Assembly (NCBI GenBank): GCA_029248755.1
Contig: JAQWIR010000041.1
Span: 1-32,059 of the forward strand
Origin: Porticoccaceae bacterium
GTDB lineage: Bacteria; Pseudomonadota; Gammaproteobacteria; Pseudomonadales; Porticoccaceae
Direction of reading: 5' to 3'
DNA: 32,059 nt
The notes beneath the pieces were generated by a model, which ran no database searches, had not been told where the DNA came from, and worked only from the letters and a program-made list of their open reading frames with translations. Numbering within the stretch: the first letter of the stretch is position 1; every line of letters begins with the position of its first letter. Made by a program: the position numbers and the translations under genes. Shown one piece after another: positions 1 to 7,759 of this stretch.

Positions 1-169
<169 letters not shown>

Positions 170-178
170 TCAAATAAA

Positions 179-472
179 TTAGCCTTCAACTACCGCTTTA
201 ATATCACTCTCGCTGAGGATAATTAGCTCCTCACCCTCGACATCAATTGTGTCATTGCCGGCGTACTGGCCGAATACCACAACGTCGCCAACTTTGACAT
301 CGACTTCACGAGTATCACCGTTGTCGAGAACACGACCGCTGCCAACAGCAACTACTTCTCCGCGATTTGGCTTTTCTTGGGCTGAACCAGGCAAAAGAAT
401 TCCACCGGCTGTTTTCTGCTCCTCTTCCTCGCGACGCACGATCACTCGATCATGTAATGGGCGAATTTTCAT
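179..472 (-). CDS. groES: 10 kDa co-chaperonin GroES
   Basis: 97 residues, the normal GroES length. It begins [14 protein letters not shown] and contains the mobile-loop region [16 protein letters not shown], which docks on GroEL. The C-terminal half has the [15 protein letters not shown] type of beta-barrel sequence and ends in the family-typical SDIKAVVE. The ATG at 470-472 is chosen because the homologous protein starts MKIRPL and a GGAG motif lies about 10 bases upstream; an in-frame TTG five codons earlier is a weaker choice. GroES caps the GroEL ring and closes the folding chamber. It is the first gene of the groESL pair, transcribed from the sigma-32-like promoter at 549-577. Confidence 0.98.
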   Translation of the reverse strand: MKIRPLHDRVIVRREEEEQKTAGGILLPGSAQEKPNRGEVVAVGSGRVLDNGDTREVDVKVGDVVVFGQYAGNDTIDVEGEELIILSESDIKAVVEG

Positions 473-548
473 ACTTATTATCTCCAATTATCTATCTAAA
501 AAATTTTAGCCTCGGGTTACGGCATATTAAATTCCGCTCTTGGCGTTT

Positions 549-577
549 ATATGGTGGCACTGTAAAGCCTTTTCAAG
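549..577 (-). promoter_or_regulatory. Heat-shock (sigma-32 type) promoter of groESL
   Basis: On the minus strand there is CTTGAAA (571-577), a perfect match to the RpoH -35 consensus. A 14-base spacer follows, then CACCATAT (549-556), seven of eight matches to the CCCCATNT -10 consensus. Transcription would start near 540 and leave a leader of roughly 68 bases before groES. RpoH control of groESL is established in enterics and pseudomonads; here it rests on motif match and position. No CIRCE inverted repeat was seen in this leader. Confidence 0.8.
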
Positions 578-597
578 GGCGAAATGAAAAAAATTAT

Positions 598-1065
598 CTA
601 TTTAGGTTCTTTTAAACTTTCTTCGGATTCCCATGATTCACCATCAATGGTATCGCCTGTATTTTCAGTCTTAGAACTAAACTGCTGAGAAAAATGAGCT
701 GATGACGCATTAACCAAAGTAAATTTTCTGATAACAGCTTTAACCGCTAGGATTCGCGTAAGCGGCAAAAGACCCAAGAACCCAAGAACGTCAGTGACAA
801 AACCTGGCGTTAATAGCAGCGCACCTGAAACAGCTAATACAATACCCTCTATTATTTCCTGTGTCGGCACCTGCCCCTGTTGCAGCTTTTCCTGTCCTCG
901 CCAAAGGGTTGAGAAGCCCTGCCGTTTTAAAAGACCTACACCTAGCAATGCCGTTAGCATCACTAAAAAGATAGTATTCAGCGCACCGATATGGCCGCCA
1001 ACAGTAATTAGCAGCCACATTTCAATGATGGGCATCACAATAAATAGTAGAAGTGCAAAACGCAT
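598..1065 (-). CDS. fxsA: FxsA family inner-membrane protein
   Basis: 155 residues with the FxsA pattern: a hydrophobic N-terminus (MRFALLLFIVMPIIEMWLL), a second hydrophobic stretch with a short GLLKRQGF linker, then an amphipathic QEKLQQGQ segment. A third membrane stretch follows (GIVLAVSGALLLTPGFVTD), then a polar, acidic C-terminal tail. The LLTPGFVTD sequence is the most characteristic family signature. E. coli FxsA is named for overcoming F-plasmid exclusion of phage T7 when overproduced; its normal role is unclear. ATG at 1063-1065 is preferred over the in-frame TTG at 1077 because family members start directly at the hydrophobic segment. It sits upstream of groES on the same strand, an association also seen in pseudomonads. 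Confidence 0.9.
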   Translation of the reverse strand: MRFALLLFIVMPIIEMWLLITVGGHIGALNTIFLVMLTALLGVGLLKRQGFSTLWRGQEKLQQGQVPTQEIIEGIVLAVSGALLLTPGFVTDVLGFLGLLPLTRILAVKAVIRKFTLVNASSAHFSQQFSSKTENTGDTIDGESWESEESLKEPK

Positions 1066-1105
1066 AATTTTTACCAAATTTTCACTTAGAATTACTGACT
1101 TAAAT

Positions 1106-1135
1106 AGTATATTGGGTTAGTTTAAGCTTTTTCAA
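1106..1135 (-). promoter_or_regulatory. Probable sigma-70 promoter for fxsA
   Basis: On the minus strand TTGAAA (1130-1135) is followed after 18 bases by TATACT (1106-1111), about 40 bases upstream of the fxsA ATG. The -10 matches five of six and the -35 four of six positions of the consensus. This is a motif prediction only. Confidence 0.45.
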
Positions 1136-1190
1136 TGTTATCTCTTTTTAGCTAGTGTAAAGTTGTACCAGATTTAAACGAGTATAAACG

Positions 1191-2750
1191 ATGACTATAA
1201 ACAATAATTCGACCAAAGCCAGCTGGACGAATAGTATTTCTGCAATCGCTGATTCCAGAGTAATTAGCATGTTGTTTTTGGGCATATCCGCTGGCATTCC
1301 CCTTTTACTTATTTTTTCATCCCTAAGCCTATGGTTGCGAGAAGCGGGGGTTGATCGTTCTGCTGTGACTTATTTTAGTTGGGCAGCATTGGGCTATTCT
1401 TTTAAATTTGTCTGGGCGCCCTTAGTCAATAGCCTTAGGTTACCACTTTTAACAAAACAACTAGGACGGCGGCGTGCCTGGCTATTGCTGTCACAATTAA
1501 TGATTATGCTATCTATTAGCCTGATGGCTTTTGTTGATCCCGCAACAGACCAGTTAACTATAATGGCTTTAGCCGCGGTTCTGTTAGGGTTTTCTGCGGC
1601 CACCCAAGATATTGTGATTGATGCCTATCGAATAGAGTCTGCGGGACAGGAATTTCAGGCCTTAATGTCCTCTGGCTATATAGCTGGATATAGAATAGGC
1701 ATGCTCATTGCCGGCGCCGGCGCTCTATATTTAGCCAGCTTTTTAGGCTCTACAAGTAATCAATACAACTATCAGGCTTGGCAATCGACCTATCTTTTTA
1801 TGGCACTGGCTATGTTAATAGGCGTTATAACCACGTTGTGTATTTCTGAGCCCGATATACATAAAAGAGGCGGTCATGAATCTTCAACCAACAATGGTTT
1901 AAGGTTTTTTCTGTTATTTACTGCTGCAGTAGTTGGATTTATTGGTTGCTACCTCGCAAGTTCTGAATTAGCTGAACTTTTAAAACAACATCTGACCCAG
2001 CTATTATCCAATGGTTATTTAGCTGCCACCCTTGTTGAATTATCTCGACTTTTATTGGCCCTAGTTGTAGCCGCCTTAATTGCAAAGTTACTCATCAATA
2101 TGGGTTTGGTTGAAAAAAGCCATGCTCATCAAGCTTACATAGAACCGGTTAAAGATTTCTTTGATCGCTATGGACTTTCTGTGGCATTGACTCTACTAGC
2201 GCTTATTGGTCTTTATCGAGTTTCAGATATAGTTCTGGGAGTGATTTCTAATGTTTTCTATCAAGATATGGGCTTTAGTAAAAATACCATCGCCACTGTG
2301 GTGAAAAGCTTTGGTCTTGGTATGTCTATAGTGGGCGGCTTTGTCGGCGGAATTTTGGCATTACGCTATGGTGTAATACGCATTTTATTTGTGGGCGCAG
2401 TTTTATCTGCATTGACCAATATTTTATTTATCTTACTAGCAAAATCCGGTCAGGATATTGCCCTATTGTATTGGGTAATAGCTGCAGATAACCTGTCTGC
2501 TGGCTTGGCTAGCGCTGCCTTTGTTGCTTTTTTATCCAGCTTAACCAATATTTCATTTACCGCCATGCAGTATGCAATCTTTACCTCAATAATGACCCTT
2601 TTCCCTAAGATTTTAGGGGGTTATTCGGGTTCTATAGTAGAGGGCATTGGTTATGAGTCGTTCTTTTTAATTACCGCTTTGATGGGCATACCGGTGCTAT
2701 TTTTGATCGCTTGGGTTAATCGTCTGTTAGGCGCCGAACAATCTAATTAA
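1191..2750 (+). CDS. ampG: AmpG-like MFS permease for muropeptide recycling
   Basis: 519 residues, strongly hydrophobic, with the AmpG branch of the major facilitator fold. An early LGISAGIPLLLIFSSLSLWL segment is followed by the family-typical YFSWAALGYSFKFVWAPLVN, then a basic loop LGRRRAW and SAATQDIVIDAYRIE. AmpG imports GlcNAc-anhydroMurNAc peptides from the periplasm for wall recycling. It is slightly longer than E. coli AmpG (about 490). A central segment near residues 220-330 holds extra hydrophobic helices, as in longer AmpG-type proteins. It converges on ampD, whose product acts on the imported muropeptides; the two stop codons overlap by four bases. AmpG is the best match, but a related transporter with another substrate cannot be excluded. 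Confidence 0.87.
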   Translation: MTINNNSTKASWTNSISAIADSRVISMLFLGISAGIPLLLIFSSLSLWLREAGVDRSAVTYFSWAALGYSFKFVWAPLVNSLRLPLLTKQLGRRRAWLLLSQLMIMLSISLMAFVDPATDQLTIMALAAVLLGFSAATQDIVIDAYRIESAGQEFQALMSSGYIAGYRIGMLIAGAGALYLASFLGSTSNQYNYQAWQSTYLFMALAMLIGVITTLCISEPDIHKRGGHESSTNNGLRFFLLFTAAVVGFIGCYLASSELAELLKQHLTQLLSNGYLAATLVELSRLLLALVVAALIAKLLINMGLVEKSHAHQAYIEPVKDFFDRYGLSVALTLLALIGLYRVSDIVLGVISNVFYQDMGFSKNTIATVVKSFGLGMSIVGGFVGGILALRYGVIRILFVGAVLSALTNILFILLAKSGQDIALLYWVIAADNLSAGLASAAFVAFLSSLTNISFTAMQYAIFTSIMTLFPKILGGYSGSIVEGIGYESFFLITALMGIPVLFLIAWVNRLLGAEQSN

Positions 2751-3292
2751 CAATTAAGTAACTGCTTATATCTTTGCCAATCAAAGGCTTGTCCCGGATC
2801 AGTTTTACGCTCTGGCGCAATATCGCTGTGCCCAACTATTCTATCCATACTAATAGCTGGATACTGAGTCATAATTTGCTGACTTATTTGTGCAAGTACT
2901 GAATATTGGATGTCGTTGTAGGCAATATCGTCAGTCCCCTCTAACTCAATACCAATTGAAAAATCATTGCAGCGCTGGCGCCCTTCAAACTCGGATACAC
3001 CAGCATGCCACGCGCGCTGATCAAAGGGGACAAACTGAGTGACATTGCCCTGACGATCGATTAACAAATGGGAGGAGACTTGCAACTTATGTATGCCCCT
3101 AAAATAGGGATGATCATCAGGGTTTAGATTATTTGAGAATAATTGCTCGATATAGGAGCCACCGAACTGCGCTGGTGGCAAGCTGATATTATGTATAACC
3201 AAAAGACTAATATCATTAGCATCAGGCCTTAGATCTACATTAGGCGATTCAAGTTTTTTTGCTGTGTTTAGCCAACCCTTTGTTATACCCAT
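2747..3292 (-). CDS. ampD: 1,6-anhydro-N-acetylmuramyl-L-alanine amidase AmpD
   Basis: 181 residues, close to E. coli AmpD. The amidase_2 fold is clear: LLVIHNISLPP with zinc ligand H34, GIELEGTD containing E117, and GHSDIAPERKTDPG carrying H155, K163 and D165. These correspond to the E. coli zinc ligands H34, H154 and D164 and the catalytic-site residues E116 and K162. The enzyme removes the stem peptide from anhydro-muropeptides in the cytoplasm, the step after AmpG import. In species with AmpR-controlled beta-lactamase its loss causes derepression, but no ampR or ampC is in this window. No ampE follows it. It is divergent from nadC, with about 150 bases between them. No strong ribosome binding site is visible before the ATG. 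Confidence 0.96.
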   Translation of the reverse strand: MGITKGWLNTAKKLESPNVDLRPDANDISLLVIHNISLPPAQFGGSYIEQLFSNNLNPDDHPYFRGIHKLQVSSHLLIDRQGNVTQFVPFDQRAWHAGVSEFEGRQRCNDFSIGIELEGTDDIAYNDIQYSVLAQISQQIMTQYPAISMDRIVGHSDIAPERKTDPGQAFDWQRYKQLLNC

Positions 3293-3390
3293 AATTTATA
3301 CACGAAATTTAGCTTTTAGACCCAGTAATCAATGGTTCACTATACTAACTATTTAGTCGACTCAATACGAGGCAATTTGTTAGGTCAAAA

Positions 3391-3399
3391 TGCTATACT
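3391..3399 (+). promoter_or_regulatory. Extended -10 promoter element before nadC
   Basis: TGC followed directly by TATACT (3394-3399) fits an extended -10 element. The sequence 17 bases upstream of the hexamer (GGCAAT) is a poor -35, as is tolerated at such promoters. The predicted start near 3406 would give a leader of about 38 bases before the nadC ATG. Motif-based only. Confidence 0.45.
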
Positions 3400-3443
3400 T
3401 GCACTCCTAAATATATATCTATTAACAAGGTTATGTTGTTTCG

Positions 3444-4289
3444 ATGAGCTTTCTATCAAAATGTGTCGCTGAAGATATTCCAAAATGTGTCGCACGCGCA
3501 CTAGCTGAGGATATTGGCTCTGGCGATATTAGTGCACAGTTAATCGATGCCAATCAATTGGCTACTGGCACGGTTATTTCCAGAGAAAAAGCCCTAATTT
3601 GTGGTCGTCCATGGGTTGATGAGGTATTTTTTCAATTAGATCCAGCCATTGTTATCGATTGGCATATCTCAGAAGGTGACTGGGTGTCGGAAAATCAAAC
3701 GTTGTTTTCAATTTCTGGCAATGCCCGGGTTTTACTAAGCGGTGAACGCTGCGCGCTGAATTTTCTGCAAACATTATCAGGTACTGCAACCACCGCAAGA
3801 CACTATGCGCAGCTAGCGACAAATTCTCAGATACGTATTCTCGATACCAGAAAAACTATCCCCGGTCTGCGTTTGGCGCAAAAATATGCCATAGATATTG
3901 GCGGCTGCAGTAATCATCGTATTGGTCTTTATGATGCTTTTTTAATTAAGGAAAATCATATTATCGCCTGCGGTGGCATTGCTAACGCTGTGAATAAAGC
4001 TAAACAAATGTCACCTGATAAAGAAATCGAGGTAGAGGTTGAATCTCTTGATGAATTAAAGCAGGCAGTGTCGGCAGGTGCTGATCGTGTAATGCTAGAT
4101 AACTTCACCCGTGAACAAATAATACAAATTAAAGCTATTGATCTGGGTAATACCAAAATAGAAGTCTCTGGTAATGTGACTGAGCAAAGCTTATCTCAGT
4201 ACCTTGATATGCCAATCGATTTTATTTCTTCGGGCAGTCTGACAAAACATATACAAGCTGTTGATCTATCGATGCGCCTTTCACTGTAA
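3444..4289 (+). CDS. nadC: Nicotinate-nucleotide pyrophosphorylase (quinolinate phosphoribosyltransferase)
   Basis: 281 residues. NadC converts quinolinate and PRPP to nicotinate mononucleotide, CO2 and pyrophosphate in de novo NAD synthesis. Visible signatures are the N-terminal domain with SGERCALNFLQTLSG and the active-site RKTIPGLR (136-143). Further on are GGCSNHRIGLYDAFLIKENH with KENH at 169-172, EVEVESLDE, MLDNF, and the C-terminal SGNVT and SSGSLTKHIQAVDLSMR. The extreme N-terminus is odd: KCVAED is followed by IPKCVARALAED, an apparent duplication discussed under findings. It neighbours the pilin gene, the same association as in pseudomonads. Nothing suggests loss of function. Confidence 0.97.
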   Translation: MSFLSKCVAEDIPKCVARALAEDIGSGDISAQLIDANQLATGTVISREKALICGRPWVDEVFFQLDPAIVIDWHISEGDWVSENQTLFSISGNARVLLSGERCALNFLQTLSGTATTARHYAQLATNSQIRILDTRKTIPGLRLAQKYAIDIGGCSNHRIGLYDAFLIKENHIIACGGIANAVNKAKQMSPDKEIEVEVESLDELKQAVSAGADRVMLDNFTREQIIQIKAIDLGNTKIEVSGNVTEQSLSQYLDMPIDFISSGSLTKHIQAVDLSMRLSL

Positions 4290-4311
4290 CTCAAGCTAAA
4301 CAGTCACTTTA

Positions 4312-4773
4312 CTAACAAATTTCTGGTCTAGAACATACTCCGTCATTCCATTCGACCCTGCCTCCATTTTTTAAAGTTGCGGTAAGGGTGTAAGTTTGTT
4401 GAGCATTGTCTGAATCGGTGGGTGCTGTCGCAATAATCTTTACCAAATCACCTTCTTGTACAATTTTAGGCGTCTGTGCCTCAAAAATATCGCTGGTTAA
4501 TTTCACACCCACTACGCCTTTAGCTGGATTTTTAATCGCTGGAATTCCATGTCTATTATGCTGACAACTTATTACATTGGTAATCCCAAGCATCTGCACA
4601 CAAACTTCAAAACTAGCCTTAACCGCACCCACTGCCATCTTAGTTTCAATAAATTCTGCCCTTAAAATAAAATTTCTGTAACTGGGCAAGGCAACTAAAG
4701 CTAGTAAGCTTATAATCCCTATTACTACCATTAACTCAACCAAAGAAAATCCTTTTTTAAATACTTTATCCAT
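4312..4773 (-). CDS. pilA: Type IV major pilin-like protein (PilA)
   Basis: 153 residues. It begins with a seven-residue basic leader (MDKVFKK) and G8, then the prepilin peptidase site, so the mature protein starts F9-S-L-V-E13. Phe+1 and Glu+5 are both present, followed by the hydrophobic N-terminal helix MVVIGIISLLALVALPSY. The globular part has Cys at 58 and 70 and a terminal pair C147 and C153, which resembles the disulfide D-loop of PilA pilins. After processing by PilD it would be assembled with help from PilC. AGGAG lies just before the ATG. It is divergent from pilC as pilA is from pilBCD in pseudomonads, which favours PilA over a minor pilin, although minor pilins cannot be ruled out. 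The stop is 22 bases from nadC, convergently. Confidence 0.88.
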   Translation of the reverse strand: MDKVFKKGFSLVELMVVIGIISLLALVALPSYRNFILRAEFIETKMAVGAVKASFEVCVQMLGITNVISCQHNRHGIPAIKNPAKGVVGVKLTSDIFEAQTPKIVQEGDLVKIIATAPTDSDNAQQTYTLTATLKNGGRVEWNDGVCSRPEIC

Positions 4774-4879
4774 ACTCTCCTCGCGCTATTCCATTGCTAA
4801 TATGTCATTCACTTTTTTAATCTAACCTATTCAAGTCTAGATCAACTTTTTTTGTTTATTTTTTTATTGTTGCGGTTTT

Positions 4880-4904
4880 GTGAACCAGTTCACTGAAAAA
4901 GTGA
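4880..4904. promoter_or_regulatory. Overlapping inverted repeats between pilA and pilC
   Basis: GTGAAC, two bases, GTTCAC (4880-4893) is a perfect 6-base inverted repeat. It overlaps a second one, TCACT, five bases, AGTGA (4890-4904); the TTCAC half-site is shared. The pair sits in the roughly 200-base AT-rich gap between the divergent genes, about 107 bases from the pilA start and 69 from the pilC start. An operator for a dimeric regulator is the natural reading, but no regulator is identified. Confidence 0.5.
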
Positions 4905-4972
4905 CCTAAATTTCATAAAGTTTAAAAACTAAGGATTAAAACGCAGCAAAATTGCTGACAAGGAGTTATTCC

Positions 4973-6184
4973 ATGCCTTTAACTGGCAATAGCGTATTTT
5001 TATATTGCGGCAAAAACAGTCATGGTCAATTTATAGAGGGTCGAGTCAGAGCGGAAAATAGTGAATGGGCAAAACATAAACTTAGAAAGAAAGGTATCAA
5101 AATCCAGTCTTTAAAAAAAAGTTGGAACGCACCCTTTAGCCATAATCAATCCATAAAACCGTCTGATATTACTCAATTTACCCGACAGCTCGCTATTTTA
5201 TTGAAAGCTGGAATTCCAATTAGAAGAAGCTTTGATATTATTGCCAATAGCGCGAAGAAAACAAGTTTTAAACAAATTATCCGTGATATTAATAATGATA
5301 TTTATTTAGGTGATAGCCTTGCTAAATCACTGAGAAATCATCCTCGCCAATTCAATGATATTTTTTGTAATATGATTAGTGTCGGTGAAATATCAGGCAC
5401 TTTAACCTTAAGCTTAGAACGCCTAGCTAACTACCAAGAAAAAAATGAATATCTCAAAAAGCGAGTAAAAAAAGCGCTTACTTACCCAGTGATTGTTTTA
5501 ATCATTTCTGTTTTAGTTGCTTCGGTAATGCTAACTAAAGTCATTCCGAATTTTGCCCAAGTCTATGAGGACTTTAGCGCTGAACTACCCTTTTTCACCC
5601 AGCTTATTATTAGCGTTTCTGATACTTTTAGTCATGTTTGGCCCTATGTTTTAGGCGGCTTAATAAGTTGCTATATCATTATCCATTTAATGATAAAAAA
5701 TTCCTTATTTGCCATGCGATTTGCCCACAAAATCATCCTCTCATTTCCTTTAACTGGAAATTTAGTAAAAAAAGTAATGTTAGGAAGATTTACCCAAACA
5801 CTAGCCACTACTATTAGCGCTGGATTACCTATTATTGATGCATTGAAATCGTCGGCGTCCGCCATGGACAACCTCTATTATAAAGAAGCCATTGATTGCA
5901 TTAGAGATGATATTATTAAGGGATTATCCTTACATAGAGCTTTGAGTAAACAATCTATCTTTCCAATAACATTGCAACAGATGGTTGACGTCGGGGAAGA
6001 ATCTGGATCACTAGCACCAATACTAGAAAAGGCCGGCCAGATTTATGAGCGAGACATTGAGCTTGTATTAGATACTATAATTCCACTGATCGAGCCTGTT
6101 ATGATGATTACCTTGGGATTGCTTGTTGGGGGTTTGTTAGTAGCTATGTATTTACCTGTTTTTCAACTGGGGCATATAGTCTAA
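4973..6184 (+). CDS. pilC: Type IV pilus inner-membrane platform protein PilC
   Basis: 403 residues, the usual length for PilC/GspF. There are two copies of the T2SSF domain, at about residues 69-191 (from ITQFTRQLAILLKAGIP) and 271-393 (from GRFTQTLATTISAGLP). Each carries a G(E)xSG motif: SVGEISGTL near 137 and DVGEESGSL near 339. Membrane helices lie near 171-190, 224-241 and 370-395. PilC couples the cytoplasmic ATPases to pilin insertion. ATG at 4973 is preferred because AAGGAG (4960-4965) lies eight bases upstream; an in-frame TTG at 4952 lacks such support. The pilB assembly ATPase gene usually found immediately upstream is absent. The gene is rich in A-T codons and poly-A tracts compared with the dcw genes. 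Confidence 0.95.
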   Translation: MPLTGNSVFLYCGKNSHGQFIEGRVRAENSEWAKHKLRKKGIKIQSLKKSWNAPFSHNQSIKPSDITQFTRQLAILLKAGIPIRRSFDIIANSAKKTSFKQIIRDINNDIYLGDSLAKSLRNHPRQFNDIFCNMISVGEISGTLTLSLERLANYQEKNEYLKKRVKKALTYPVIVLIISVLVASVMLTKVIPNFAQVYEDFSAELPFFTQLIISVSDTFSHVWPYVLGGLISCYIIIHLMIKNSLFAMRFAHKIILSFPLTGNLVKKVMLGRFTQTLATTISAGLPIIDALKSSASAMDNLYYKEAIDCIRDDIIKGLSLHRALSKQSIFPITLQQMVDVGEESGSLAPILEKAGQIYERDIELVLDTIIPLIEPVMMITLGLLVGGLLVAMYLPVFQLGHIV

Positions 6185-6236
6185 TATAACACTTAGCTTT
6201 TCAATTTGAATAAATAGAAGACAAAATGGATAACTG

Positions 6237-7094
6237 ATGATTTTTGACTTACATTTTTCACCCACAATTTTGGCCATGATAGGTTTGTTATTTGGTGCCA
6301 TTATTGGCAGTTTCCTCAATGTGGTGATCTATCGTCTTCCGCGAATACTTCGTGCGGAATGGACACATGAGGCAAAACAATTCTTGGATATAGCGTCAGA
6401 TGATAAACCCTCTCTATCACTATCGACACCCAGATCACAATGCCCTGATTGTGGCACTCAATTAAAAGCGATCCATAATATTCCTATTTTGAGTTACTGT
6501 TTTTTGCGGGGTCGCTGTAGTAATTGCAACAGCCTAATTTCAGTTCAGTACCCCATAATTGAACTTCTTACAGCATTTTTGACTGCCTATATATTGATTG
6601 CCCATGGCCTTTCTGAAAAGGCTTTGTTTAGCCTTATTTTTACCTATAGTTTGATCGCTCTGGCAGTTATTGATATACACGAACAAATTCTGCCGGATCA
6701 GGTTACCTTGCCCCTTGTTTGGCTAGGTTTGATTGTGAGCTTATTTGGCCACTGGACTAACCCTACTTCGGCAATTATTGGCGCTAGCTTAGGTTATTTG
6801 TCGCTCTGGTCTGTTATGCACCTTTTTAAATGGATTACGGGCAAAGAGGGTATGGGCTATGGCGATTTTAAACTCAACGCCGCTATTGGAGCTTGGCTTG
6901 GCTGGCACATGGTTCCAACAGTTATCTTGGTCTCTTCATTCTTAGGGGCGATTATAGGCCTCTGTGCAATTATATTTTTAGGTCATGATCGTCGCAGGCC
7001 CTTTGCTTTTGGTCCCTATCTCTGTCTGGCTGGTTGGCTTGCTATGAATTGGAGTGATCAACTTAGCTACCTGTTTAGCTATCTGTCACTCTAA
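6237..7094 (+). CDS. pilD: Prepilin leader peptidase / N-methyltransferase PilD
   Basis: 285 residues. An N-terminal membrane helix runs into GSFLNVVIYRLP, the family signature. A cytoplasmic loop holds two CxxC pairs (C69/C72 and C94/C97), the tetracysteine typical of bifunctional PilD/GspO enzymes. The aspartyl protease residues D146 (VIDIHEQILPD) and D210 (GMGYGDFK, the GxGD motif) are intact and spaced as in Pseudomonas PilD. It cleaves the leader of PilA-type prepilins after glycine and methylates the new N-terminus. It lies 52 bases after pilC and 21 before coaE, so it probably shares their transcript. One PilD often also serves type II secretion. Confidence 0.97.
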   Translation: MIFDLHFSPTILAMIGLLFGAIIGSFLNVVIYRLPRILRAEWTHEAKQFLDIASDDKPSLSLSTPRSQCPDCGTQLKAIHNIPILSYCFLRGRCSNCNSLISVQYPIIELLTAFLTAYILIAHGLSEKALFSLIFTYSLIALAVIDIHEQILPDQVTLPLVWLGLIVSLFGHWTNPTSAIIGASLGYLSLWSVMHLFKWITGKEGMGYGDFKLNAAIGAWLGWHMVPTVILVSSFLGAIIGLCAIIFLGHDRRRPFAFGPYLCLAGWLAMNWSDQLSYLFSYLSL

Positions 7095-7115
7095 CCGCAC
7101 TGGATTATTCATAAT

Positions 7116-7739
7116 ATGAGTAAACAATATATTGTGGGACTAACTGGCGGTATTGGCAGTGGTAAAAGCACAGTTGCCGATGCTTTTAAGCAACTAGGCG
7201 TCAGGGTTATTGATGCCGATCAAGCCTCAAGGGCGGTTGTAGAACCTGAATCGGAGGCTCTCAATAAAATCGAGGCCTACTTCCAGCCTATCGCAGGTGA
7301 AATTCCTATTATCGTTGAAGGAAAACTTAACCGTTCAGCTTTAAGAACAATTATTTTTAATAATGCGGATAAAAAAAACTGGCTTGAGGAACTACTTCAT
7401 CCATTAATTAGTCAGTGGATCGATCATCAGATAGTCCAAACCACAAAAAGTCCCTATATTATTTTAGAGTCGCCTCTTCTTTTTGAAACTGAGCAGTATA
7501 AAAAAGTAAATACATCCCTGTTGATAGATATTCCACCGGAGTTACAAATTCAACGAGCAGCACGAAGAGATGGTGCAAGTAGCGAACAGATTCAAGCTAT
7601 TATTAACACGCAGATGAGTCGCCAACAAAAAATGGAATTGGCCGAGTATATTTTTGATAATTCTCTTGGGATTGAAAGCGTTGATAAAAGAGTATTGGAT
7701 CTGCATCGTCAATTTGAAAGCTTAGCTAAATCAAAATAA
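7116..7739 (+). CDS. coaE: Dephospho-CoA kinase
   Basis: 207 residues, normal for CoaE. The P-loop GGIGSGKST occupies residues 11-19 near the start. It is followed by the substrate-side VIDADQASRAVV and later LESPLLFET, typical of the family, with RAARRDGAS near the lid region. CoaE phosphorylates the 3' hydroxyl of dephospho-CoA, the last step of coenzyme A synthesis. Its position between pilD and yacG is the standard gammaproteobacterial one; the link to the pilus genes is positional, not functional. Confidence 0.97.
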   Translation: MSKQYIVGLTGGIGSGKSTVADAFKQLGVRVIDADQASRAVVEPESEALNKIEAYFQPIAGEIPIIVEGKLNRSALRTIIFNNADKKNWLEELLHPLISQWIDHQIVQTTKSPYIILESPLLFETEQYKKVNTSLLIDIPPELQIQRAARRDGASSEQIQAIINTQMSRQQKMELAEYIFDNSLGIESVDKRVLDLHRQFESLAKSK

Positions 7740-7759
7740 ATATATATTAGGATTTTGTA

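Noticed and set aside
794-1120. A plus-strand open frame overlapping fxsA.
   Set aside because: fxsA on the minus strand has clear family signatures and a promoter; the opposite frame has no recognisable features.
4870-4895. A sigma-54-like promoter for pilA on the minus strand (CTGG...GC pattern), expected from Pseudomonas pilA control by PilR.
   Set aside because: The spacing between GG and GC is 11 bases rather than the required 10, and the rest of the -12 element is poor. It also overlaps the inverted repeats, which explain part of the pattern.
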